Positions 1 through 5,654 of a DNA stretch of 5,654 nt are shown here, piece after piece. The DNA is from an uncultured bacterium (GTDB lineage: Bacteria > Patescibacteriota > Gracilibacteria > Absconditabacterales > Absconditicoccaceae), in the NCBI GenBank assembly GCA_903943625.1, contig CAJAPL010000068.1, positions 1 to 5,654 on the forward strand. Direction: 5' to 3'. The notes under the pieces are model-generated. The model worked only from the letters and a program-made list of their open reading frames with translations, ran no database searches and was not told the origin of the DNA. Numbering within the stretch: the stretch's first letter is position 1; every line of letters starts with the position of its first letter. The position numbers and the translations under genes are program-made.

Positions 1-305
1 AAGAAACTAAAAAAGAATTGAAGTTATCATGAGAAACGCTGATGATCAACCCAGAAATAATCGAAAAATCAAAAGAAGTGGTAATAAGCGACGAAGCTTG
101 TTTATCTATACCTCATTTTAAAGGGAAGGTAAAGAGACATAAATCTATTGTGGTGGAATATCTAGATTTAAAATGAAAACAGCAGGTTAAAAAGCTCAAA
201 GACTTAAGCGCTTTTATAGTACAACATGAATATGACCATCTTGATGGCATATTGTTTGCTGATAAATTGATTAAAAATAGTTGAAAGTGAAAAGTAGAAA
301 GTTAA
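1..305 (+). CDS. def: Peptide deformylase, C-terminal part (5' end outside window)
   Basis: Peptide deformylase is a cytoplasmic metalloenzyme that removes the N-formyl group from the initiator methionine of nascent proteins. Only the C-terminal ~100 residues lie in the window; the first complete codon is at base 3 and the stop is TAA at 303-305. Two of the three family motifs are visible: DEACLSIP, equivalent to EGCLS and carrying the metal-binding Cys, and QHEYDHLDG, the HExxH motif with two metal-binding His and the catalytic Glu. The first motif (GxGLAAPQ) must lie upstream. The usual Gly of EGCLS is Ala here. Four in-frame TGA codons (30-32, in LKGKQQ, and two near the C-terminus) are read as Gly. 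The last TGA codons sit in a non-conserved tail, so under the standard code the protein would end only a few residues earlier. A tRNA-Cys follows 25 bases downstream on the same strand and may share the transcript. Confidence 0.93.
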
Positions 306-330
306 AAGCTCTGGGCTAAAAACATATTAT

Positions 331-404
331 GGCACCTTGACAGAGTGGTCTATTGTACGGGTCTGCAAAACCTTGGTTCGTGGGTTCAAATCCCACAGGT
401 GCCT
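331..404 (+). tRNA. trnC: tRNA-Cys (anticodon GCA)
   Basis: A full cloverleaf can be folded by eye. The acceptor stem is GGCACCT/AGGTGCC, the D stem ACAG/TTGT, the anticodon loop CTGCAAA gives GCA, and the T arm is GTGGG-TTCAAAT-CCCAC. The discriminator base is U73, which is the identity base for CysRS. The anticodon stem is weak: one C-U mismatch at its base and one G-U pair. CCA is not encoded (TATA follows), so it must be added after transcription. The gene lies between def and an intrinsic terminator on the same strand. Confidence 0.95.
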
Positions 405-450
405 TATATACTCTGTCTGAGCTAAGAGATTATCTTTAGTTCCGTGCAAG

Positions 451-492
451 AAATCTTGACTTAATTGTTGAGATTTTTTGTTTTGTTTTTTT
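451..492 (+). terminator. Rho-independent terminator after def/tRNA-Cys
   Basis: A 10-bp stem (AAATCTTGAC / GTTGAGATTT, two G-U pairs) closes a 6-base loop TTAATT. It runs into a T-rich tract interrupted by two G (474-492). It sits 47 bases after the tRNA-Cys and would end the def-tRNA transcript. A smaller imperfect hairpin (CTAA-AGA / TCT-TTAG, 422-439) lies between the tRNA and the terminator; nothing else is recognised there. Confidence 0.75.
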
Positions 493-498
493 ATTTAC

Positions 499-529
499 TT
501 GAAATAAATTATATATTGTTTAATCTAAT
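499..529 (+). promoter_or_regulatory. Weak candidate promoter for the BtpA-NADAR gene
   Basis: TTGAAA (499-504) is followed after 19 bases by TCTAAT (524-529, five of six matches to the -10 consensus). The spacer is longer than the usual 17. It is the best pair seen between the terminator at 451-492 and the ATG at 607. It would give a leader of about 70 bases that contains the hairpin at 566-598. The surroundings are so AT-rich that chance matches are likely. Confidence 0.3.
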
Positions 530-565
530 TACGATACACAGAAAAATAATCTAAAAACATAAATA

Positions 566-598
566 AAAAAAAGAGCTAGTTATTTTATCTCTTTTTTT
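566..598. other. AT-rich inverted repeat just upstream of the BtpA-NADAR start
   Basis: AAAAAAAGAG (566-575) pairs perfectly with CTCTTTTTTT (589-598). The stem extends by two more pairs (TA/TA) beyond one mismatch and leaves a 7-base loop. In RNA from the plus strand the U run is inside the stem and GCGTTAT follows it, so this is not a standard plus-strand terminator. It ends 8 bases before the ATG at 607 and could mask the start region in the mRNA. It could also act as a structural boundary between transcription units. Confidence 0.5.
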
Positions 599-606
599 GC
601 GTTATA

Positions 607-1914
607 ATGCACAATAGCATTGAAAAATTTAAATCTATATTCCCCGATAAGCATAGTCTTATTGTTTCATTGCACTCTAAGTCTATTTCTCATGCATTGG
701 AATGAGCTGAGATTGCGATCACAAATTGAGCACATTGAGTTGCTGTGGTAACACACGAGATTGCTCCAGTGGTATGACTAGAAGCCATAAGACAGATCAA
801 GGAAAAATATCCTCATCACCAAGCAATTCTAAATATACTACAACAAAGACCAAAAATAATTTTTCAAGTTATGAAAAATCTCGAACAAATCTTACCCGAC
901 GGAATATGGGCCGATAATGCAAGAATACCTGGTATAGACTATATTGAATCATGATACGAAAAAGATGCTGATGATGTTTTGAATATACAAGAAGAAATGT
1001 GATGGGATGGATTGTATTTCTGAGGTTTAGATTTTAAAGGACAAAAAGAATTAGATTTTACGTGAGCTGAATATGCAGTAAGCCAGGCAAAACAATATGT
1101 GGATATTATTACTACGAGCTGAAAATGAACAGGGATAAGCGCAGATGTTGAGAAAGTAAAAAGAATAAAAGAGCTTGCTTGAAATTATCCAGTAGGTCTA
1201 GCAAGTTGAATCTCTGCTGAGAATATTGCAAATTATATAAAAAATACTGACATATCGATTGTTGCGACCAATATAAGTAAAAATTATAATGATCTAGATC
1301 CTTCTAAAGTACTAGAACTTGCCAATATCATATATGTATACAATAAAAAAATGGCGAGAAAGAAGTTTGAAAGAGACACACTGACAAAATATAATGTAGA
1401 AAGCGTCACTGAGCTAGATAGTTATATAAGGGATAACTGAATAATAAATATATGATGAAGACCAGAATCTCCAGAGATTGAAAGACAATTGAGCAATCTT
1501 TATCCTAGTCCATTTACTCTTGATGGTGTTGAATATGCGTCGGTCGAAGCATTTCGGATGTATATAAAATATCCAGAGGAATATTTGGATCGTGAAAATA
1601 TAAAAACATTATCTGGATTAAAAGCAAAACTTTCTTGAAATGATGCTAAATTTATAAAGTCATTTATATATCAATGAAATGAGATTGTGATGTGATCTGA
1701 CCAACATCATGCATTGCTCAAGAGAGCAATTAAAGCAAAACTGGAGCAGAATCCAGATATCTTACAGGCGCTCTTAAATACTGGTGATAGATTACTAATA
1801 CATATAGTATTTACCAAAGATAGACAGTTTTTGTTGGCAGATAGTAAAACTATACCATGAGAAAAATTTGCTCAAATATATACAGAATTAAGGGATGAGT
1901 TTAGAAATAAGTAA
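607..1914 (+). CDS. BtpA-like TIM barrel fused to a NADAR domain
   Basis: This is a 435-residue cytoplasmic protein made of two enzyme-like domains. Residues ~15-250 resemble the BtpA/SgcQ TIM-barrel family: the motif DIITTSGKGTG (166-176) is the typical phosphate-binding strand-loop, followed by a VGLASGISAENI-type strand and an IVATNI strand. Residues ~278-433 look like a NADAR (YbiA/DUF1768) domain: LSNLYPSPFTLDGVEYASVE with the conserved Glu at 314, then the TGDRLLIH and KDRQF segments matching the family TGxxxLxE and DxxWG blocks. NADAR proteins are known as N-glycosidases acting on ADP-ribose-type or riboflavin-precursor substrates; BtpA chemistry is poorly defined. I infer a role in nucleotide-sugar or ADP-ribose turnover. 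About 19 TGA codons are read as Gly, including two in the phosphate-binding motif. ATG 607 is the only plausible start, since an in-frame TAG lies at 577-579; there is no Shine-Dalgarno site. The gene converges on der with a 10-base gap. Confidence 0.8.
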
Positions 1915-1924
1915 TTAATAAGTG

Positions 1925-3253
1925 CTAATCTTCTTCCTTTTGAGATCTTTCTTTGAAACGGATAACTAGAGGGACTCATGTAAATTCAAAATGTTTTCTG
2001 ATACTATTCTCTATCCATCTCTTGAATGCAAAATTGGCTCTGGACTTGTGATTTACAAACACAACGAATGTGGGAGCATTGATATCAACCTGTGTAATAT
2101 ACAAAATTTTGCAGATTTTATTTTTGGGGAATCTGGGTGGTCTAGTGATATATTCTGTAGATATAATTTTATTTAACGTATTTGTTTCTATTCTCCTGCT
2201 AGCTTCCGCGTAGAGAAACTTTATTTTGGCAAACAGGTCGTCCCTGTGTTCTCAGGTTTGAGCGACTAAAGGTAATATGGGTATGTATTTTGCAAAGTCT
2301 AGGAGACTGGAAGCTTTTGTAATTTCAGTCTTTATTTTTTTATTGTTTATAAGGTCAGTTTTGTTTAAGCAGAATATTGTAGGCAAAGCTAGATTGCCAA
2401 TCTCTTCAAGTATTGTCATATCTCTATGCGTAATTCATTCTACGACATCTACTAGAAAGACTACGATAGGCCTGACATATTCAAGCATCTTATAAGTTTT
2501 ATCGTTGGCGATCCTCTCTATTCAATGGATTTTTCATCTCTTGCGGATCCCAGCGGTATCGTAAACTGTATAATCTTGTTTTTTATATGTAAATTCTCAA
2601 ACTATATAATCACGTGTAGTGCCTGCTTCTTCGTCGACTTTTGAAAGAGTCTCTCATACTAATGTATTTAGAAGAGTGGATTTTCATGAGTTGGGCTTAC
2701 CAAGGATTGCGATGGGGATAGATTGTTTTTTGGGTTCGGGATGAAGAGAGTCGGTCTTGTTTTTCTTTACATAATCAACTATCTGTTGTTGTAAAACATC
2801 TATATTATCTCACTTTTGGGCGCTAATTCAGATAATATTGGAGAATCATAAATCATAGTAATCTGATAAAGCGAGTTCTTTTTGATTGTGTTTTCGCTTG
2901 ATGTCTAGTTTGTTTATTACCAGGATGGTATTATTTTTTTTACCAGAATCCATGATACAAGAAAGTATATGTTGCTCTTTGGATGTTATACCGACATTAT
3001 CATCTATCAAAAACAAGATTAAGTCTGATTTTTTTATTATTTTTTTTATAAAAACTCGCTCATCTTGAAAATCAAGTAATCATGGACTATCAGAAAAAGT
3101 GATACTTCAAACTCATTCAAGGTCAAACTTGTGTTGTATAATATCTCTTGTTGTTCATGGGATATCTGTCACAATAGCGCGGAATTGTCCTATCAATCTA
3201 TTGAACAAGGTAGATTTTCCCACGTTGGTTGCTCACACTAGTCAAATGTTCAT
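1925..3253 (-). CDS. der: GTPase Der (EngA), ribosome assembly factor
   Basis: Der has two tandem GTPase domains and a KH-like C-terminal domain, and is needed for maturation of the 50S subunit. The protein has 442 residues, a normal length. Domain 1 has P-loop GATNVGKST (residues 7-15), TTRD, DSPG (normally DTPG) and NKLD. Domain 2 has P-loop GKPNSGKST (185-193), GTTRD, DTAG and NKTD. The C-terminus (RWIENSIRKHFEFTGVPLVI) fits the Der KH-like domain. Seventeen in-frame TGA codons are read as Gly, including the first glycine of P-loop 1, the DSPG glycine and the invariant GK glycine (190) of P-loop 2; no TAA or TAG interrupts the frame. The ATG at 3253 is preceded in frame by TAA 18 bases upstream (start to start), so the start is firm although no Shine-Dalgarno site is visible. 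It is convergent with the BtpA-NADAR gene and divergent from the SEDS gene. Confidence 0.96.
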
Positions 3254-3296
3254 AAAATCAAAAAATTAATTAACTAAAATATTTGAAATTAAAGCA

Positions 3297-3324
3297 TTGA
3301 AAACGATTTTTTGTTATTTATATT
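3297..3324 (+). promoter_or_regulatory. Candidate promoter for the SEDS (ftsW-like) gene
   Basis: TTGAAA (3297-3302), a 16-base spacer, then TATATT (3319-3324). Transcription would start near 3331. That is about 15 bases before the ATG at 3346 but about 80 bases before the GTG at 3411, which bears on the choice of start. Its -10 region overlaps that of the opposing der promoter. Confidence 0.45.
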
Positions 3325-3344
3325 AAAACGACTTAGAATTGCAA
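3317..3344 (-). promoter_or_regulatory. Candidate promoter for der
   Basis: On the minus strand TTGCAA (3344-3339), a 16-base spacer, then TATAAA (3322-3317). The der leader would be about 57 bases. The -10 hexamer overlaps the plus-strand -10 at 3319-3324, so the two directions could compete for RNA polymerase. The call rests on consensus matches in AT-rich DNA only. Confidence 0.4.
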
Positions 3345-3410
3345 TATGCTCAATTCTGGAACTTGTCTGAAATCAGTCAGGTTTTGAATTTTAGATTATA
3401 ACTTAAAACT

Positions 3411-4547
3411 GTGCCTATCATCGTAGTTTGACTTCTTTTGGTGTTTTTTGGGATACTAGCTATATATAGTGTAAGTATTTATGAATCTTTTGCTTTGACA
3501 CTATCGTTGATAGCAAAATGATTGATGAGCTGAGATGCATCAAACTATTTCTATTTTTTCAGACAATTGAGAAATATCTGACTTGCCACGATTGCTGCTA
3601 TTATAGTATATAGAGTGCCAATAAAATTTTTCCAAAATAACAGAAACGTAAATATAATCGCGATTGCAATCATTGCACTACAACTTGCAGTATTTATACC
3701 ATGAGTGGGAATGGTTTTGAACTGAGCAAGATGATGGATAAATATACCTTGATTGCCCAGTATACAACCAGCAGAATTTTTTAAGTTATGATATGTGATA
3801 TTTTTAGCTAATCGACTTTTGAGGAAGAGAAATTTTGTAGATAAGAAGGAATTTTTGATCGCTTTTGTCGTGCTAAATGCGATTTTGTTCTTTATGTTTT
3901 TACTTGTGCCAGACTTGTGAACCGTCCTAATACTTTGACTTACTGGGTTGGTAATGGCTCGATACGCGTGACTAAAATTTAAGAAAGTTTTTTGAATTTT
4001 CATGGTGGGGATACTGGGAGGTGCTTTGGTCGGTGGTATGGCTTCACTAGTTAGCGATAGATTTGCTTATATACAAAAAAGGTTTACATATTTTATAAGC
4101 TCAAATGTTGATCCTCAAAGTAGGGAAATATGACGACAAAATGAACAGGCGTTGATGGCTATATGATGAGGTGGTCTAGCAGGGAAATGATATGGTAAGT
4201 GATTACAAAAATTTTGATTTATCCCCGAAGCTCAGAGTGATTTTGTCTTTGCTGCGTTTTCTGAGGAGATATGATTTGGCTGAAATATGGTACTTATATG
4301 ACTCTATCTTTATCTAGCATTTTACTTTCTCAAACATCTGCCAAGAGTAAAAGACGATTATCCTAGGGTCTTGGGAGTTGGATTAATTTCATTGATTATG
4401 ATTCAAGCTTTTATAAATATATGAGTAAACACAAAGATATTGCCAAATACCTGATTAACATTACCATTTATAAGCTACTGATGAACTGCTATGATGGTAA
4501 ACTTGATTGAAATAATATTACTTTACAAAATAATTAAAAGGAAGTAA
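3411..4547 (+). CDS. ftsW: SEDS-family peptidoglycan polymerase (FtsW/RodA), probably FtsW
   Basis: SEDS proteins are multi-spanning membrane glycosyltransferases that polymerise lipid II with a class B penicillin-binding protein, FtsW at the septum and RodA along the side wall. From GTG 3411 the protein has 378 residues, the usual size. The first membrane segment is at ~4-21. Family motifs in order: GARGWINIPGLPSIQPAEFF (105-124), PDLGT (167-171), GKGYGKGLQKFGFIPEAQ then SDFVFAAFSEEIGF with the conserved Asp at 277, and GLTLPFISYGG near the C-terminus (S355). About 26 TGA codons are read as Gly, including both glycines of SYGG. FtsW is favoured over RodA on the PEAQSDFVF block, but not firmly. 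TAA at 3399-3401 closes the frame upstream, so GTG 3411 is the first usable start. An ATG at 3346 in another frame encodes RFGILDYNLK, which reads like the missing N-terminus (see findings). No Shine-Dalgarno site is seen. The stop overlaps the next gene by one base. Confidence 0.92.
4538..4544 (+). promoter_or_regulatory. Ribosome binding site of the 297-residue protein
   Basis: AAGGAAG, with GGA four bases before the ATG at 4547. It lies inside the last codons of the SEDS gene, whose TAA overlaps the ATG (TAATG). It is the only clear Shine-Dalgarno-like site before a start codon in this window, and it supports translational coupling of the two genes. Confidence 0.6.
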
Positions 4548-5440
4548 TGAAAATATTGATTGATCAGAATAATCTACTGGGGATAGACAATCCCAATATT
4601 CCTAAATTAAAAAAATATAGCAATATCGCTTCCGGATATAGATTCTCTAGCTATGACAAATGAATAATCGTATACCACAAAAAGGAAATAAAAATAATAA
4701 ATCTAAAAAATCTGTGAGATAGCATGCATATATTTTATGTGGTAAAGAGACAAAGTATAACTGAAAAACATTTGGATCAAGATGGATTTGTAAGTGCATT
4801 ATGGTTGTTTAGTGGTTTTGATGAGAACACCTGAAAAATATATTTTTTTGTACCTAGGATGAAAGAAGCCGAAATAAATCCTCTCAATGATAGACTAGAA
4901 AAATTATGAATAGATATACAACTAGAAAAGAATGAAAAAGGGATAGTAGTAAACAATAAATGACTGAAGATAAATGACAAATTTGAAATGTGAAATCTAA
5001 AATGATACAATGATATATTTAGTTTTTTGTTTGGCTTAGTTTTGGTTTATGGTAAGATGGACATAAAAAATTGAGAGCTAATCTCAATAAAGACTCACAT
5101 ACCATTGTTTGGGCAATACGTAAAATACAAGGAAGAACTAGATGAAATGATAAAAAATCTACAAAGTGAATGAATATTTTTGAATAACAGTATCGTACAA
5201 AGTTGAGATTGAATAATGTACCAAATTAATTCATCTGACTATGAAATATTGTGATCATTTGTAAATTTTTATCAAAGCGTTGAAAAGATACAGAAAATAC
5301 TTAAACAAGAGCTCACCCAAAAAATAAAGACAGAATTGATAGATTTTATCGATATAAATGAGCAGATACCAGAAGATTGAAAGGAAGAAGTATTGCAAAT
5401 GATTGACGATGGCGTAGTGAAAATATTAACGGTAGGATAA
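4547..5440 (+). CDS. Uncharacterised 297-residue protein, possible degenerate LAGLIDADG-like fold
   Basis: I do not recognise this protein. It starts one base inside the ftsW-like stop (TAATG) behind a good Shine-Dalgarno site, so the two genes should be co-translated. It is rich in Lys, Ile, Asn, Glu and Asp, and has no signal peptide or long hydrophobic helix, so it is probably cytoplasmic. Thirteen TGA codons are read as Gly. Two segments look like rough repeats. The first (~79-150) starts DGFVSALWLFSGF and the second (~158-255) starts FSFLFGLVLVYGKM; each begins with a short helix ending in Gly and continues with alternating strand and helix patterns. This resembles the layout of a two-repeat LAGLIDADG domain, but the acidic residue of that helix is missing (Tyr168 in the second), so nuclease activity would not be expected. 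The last ~45 residues are charged and probably helical. The fold idea is weak inference; the open reading frame itself is well supported. Confidence 0.85.
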
Positions 5441-5448
5441 GATAAAAT

Positions 5449-5490
5449 GGGGCGTTGGCCCCGAACAATCGGGGTAAATGTAGTGGTAAC
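5449..5490 (+). pseudogene. Partial 5' tRNA copy interrupted by a hairpin insertion
   Basis: GGGGCGTTGG (5449-5458) and TGTAGTGGTAAC (5479-5490) match, without a mismatch, bases 1-22 of the tRNA-Arg at 5568. Identity extends four bases upstream of the tRNA (AAAT). Between tRNA positions 10 and 11, 20 bases are inserted, built around the hairpin CCCCGA-ACAA-TCGGGG (5459-5474) followed by TAAA. After 5490 the match stops, and no anticodon or T arm follows. The fragment starts 8 bases after the stop of the upstream gene. The hairpin has no U run after it, so it is a poor intrinsic terminator, though it may protect the 3' end of the upstream mRNA. Confidence 0.75.
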
Positions 5491-5526
5491 TTGTGATTAA
5501 GAATTAACGAATTAAAAAACTAGTAG

Positions 5527-5555
5527 ATTCCGGTCGCAATGAACATCACCGGAAT
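5527..5555. repeat. Small palindromic element
   Basis: ATTCCGGT (5527-5534) and ACCGGAAT (5548-5555) form a perfect 8-bp inverted repeat around a 13-base loop, followed by GACAA. It is more GC-rich than its surroundings and has the look of the dispersed small palindromes (GTCATTCCGG-type) found in many bacterial genomes. It lies between the tRNA fragment and the intact tRNA-Arg. Only one copy is in this window, so calling it dispersed is inference. Confidence 0.5.
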
Positions 5556-5567
5556 GACAAGCTAAAT

Positions 5568-5638
5568 GGGGCGTTGGTGTAGTGGTAACATGACGGTCTT
5601 CGGAACCGCAGTCGGGGGTTCAATCCCCTCACGCCCCG
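5568..5638 (+). tRNA. trnR: tRNA-Arg (anticodon TCG)
   Basis: The acceptor stem is GGGGCGT/ACGCCCC, the D stem GTGT/ACAT with a G-U pair, and the anticodon stem ACGGT/ACCGC with one A-C mismatch at its base. The 7-base loop CTTCGGA gives anticodon TCG (5600-5602), and the T arm is GGGGG-TTCAATC-CCCTC. The discriminator is G, accepted for tRNA-Arg. CCA is not encoded (TATC follows). U34 would let it read CGA and probably other CGN codons. A partial copy of its 5' end lies 119 bases upstream. Confidence 0.92.
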
Positions 5639-5654
5639 TATCTTAAAACTTAAT

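Noticed and set aside
603..608. Perfect TATAAT as a promoter -10 box
   Set aside because: It overlaps the ATG at 607, so a transcript starting from it would lack the start codon, and no later start fits the protein.
726..917. Short standard-code open frame on the plus strand
   Set aside because: It overlaps the BtpA-NADAR gene in another frame and has a low-complexity Ser/Thr/Lys composition with no family resemblance.
607..1914. Multiple pseudogenes or a frameshifted gene because of frequent TGA
   Set aside because: The frame has no TAA or TAG and the TGA positions sit on family glycines, so it is an intact code-25 gene.
1991..3068. Three short plus-strand open frames (1991-2176, 2277-2495, 2886-3068)
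   Set aside because: All lie antisense to der, which is unbroken on the minus strand under code 25 and has all expected GTPase motifs.
3551..4003. 150-residue open frame on the minus strand (standard code)
   Set aside because: It lies antisense to the SEDS gene, whose family motifs run through the whole interval on the plus strand; the open frame is a shadow of that gene.
4777..5010. 77-residue minus-strand open frame
   Set aside because: It is antisense to the 297-residue gene, which has a Shine-Dalgarno site and an operon-like overlap with the SEDS gene.
5459..5474. CCCCGA/TCGGGG hairpin as an intrinsic terminator
   Set aside because: It is followed by TAAATG with no U run; it is better described as the insert in the tRNA fragment.
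5599..5601. Reading the tRNA anticodon as TTC (Glu)
   Set aside because: That phase breaks the anticodon stem. The CGGT/ACCG pairing fixes a 7-base loop with TCG in the anticodon position.
1..5654. CRISPR arrays, insertion sequences, riboswitches
   Set aside because: No regularly spaced direct repeats, transposase motifs or recognisable riboswitch cores were seen on either strand.

Overview
The window comes from a bacterium that reads UGA as glycine (translation table 25), the hallmark of the candidate phyla Absconditabacteria (SR1) and Gracilibacteria (BD1-5/GN02). Read with the standard code it is broken into fragments. Read with TGA as Gly it is almost fully coding: four complete genes and one 5'-truncated gene, together holding roughly 80 in-frame TGA codons. 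Several of these fall on invariant glycines, including the Walker A glycine of the second GTPase domain of Der and both glycines of the SYGG motif of the SEDS protein. The DNA is AT-rich and the genes are tightly packed, as in a reduced CPR genome.

Left part: the C-terminal part of peptide deformylase (1-305, +), a tRNA-Cys(GCA) (331-404, +), an intrinsic terminator (451-492), a short AT-rich spacer with a second hairpin, and a 435-residue protein (607-1914, +). That protein joins an N-terminal BtpA-like TIM barrel to a C-terminal NADAR domain. This fusion is the most unusual gene here.

Centre: der (EngA), a double-GTPase ribosome-assembly factor, lies on the minus strand (3253 down to 1925). 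It converges on the BtpA-NADAR gene with only 10 bases between the stop codons. It diverges from a SEDS-family (FtsW/RodA) peptidoglycan polymerase gene (3411-4547, +). The space between der and the SEDS gene holds candidate promoters in both directions that share a -10 region. The annotated start of the SEDS gene is GTG, but a convincing N-terminal extension lies upstream in another frame, joined at an A4 run.

Right part: the SEDS stop overlaps the ATG of a 297-residue protein of unknown function (4547-5440, +) by one base, so the two are probably translationally coupled. Then follow a partial copy of the 5' half of a tRNA interrupted by a 20-base hairpin insertion (5449-5490), a palindromic repeat-like element (5527-5555), and an intact tRNA-Arg(TCG) (5568-5638).

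Functionally the window mixes translation and ribosome genes (def, der, two tRNAs), cell-wall synthesis or division (SEDS protein), a probable nucleotide/ADP-ribose metabolism enzyme (BtpA-NADAR) and one unknown. No CRISPR array, transposase, rRNA or phage gene was seen.
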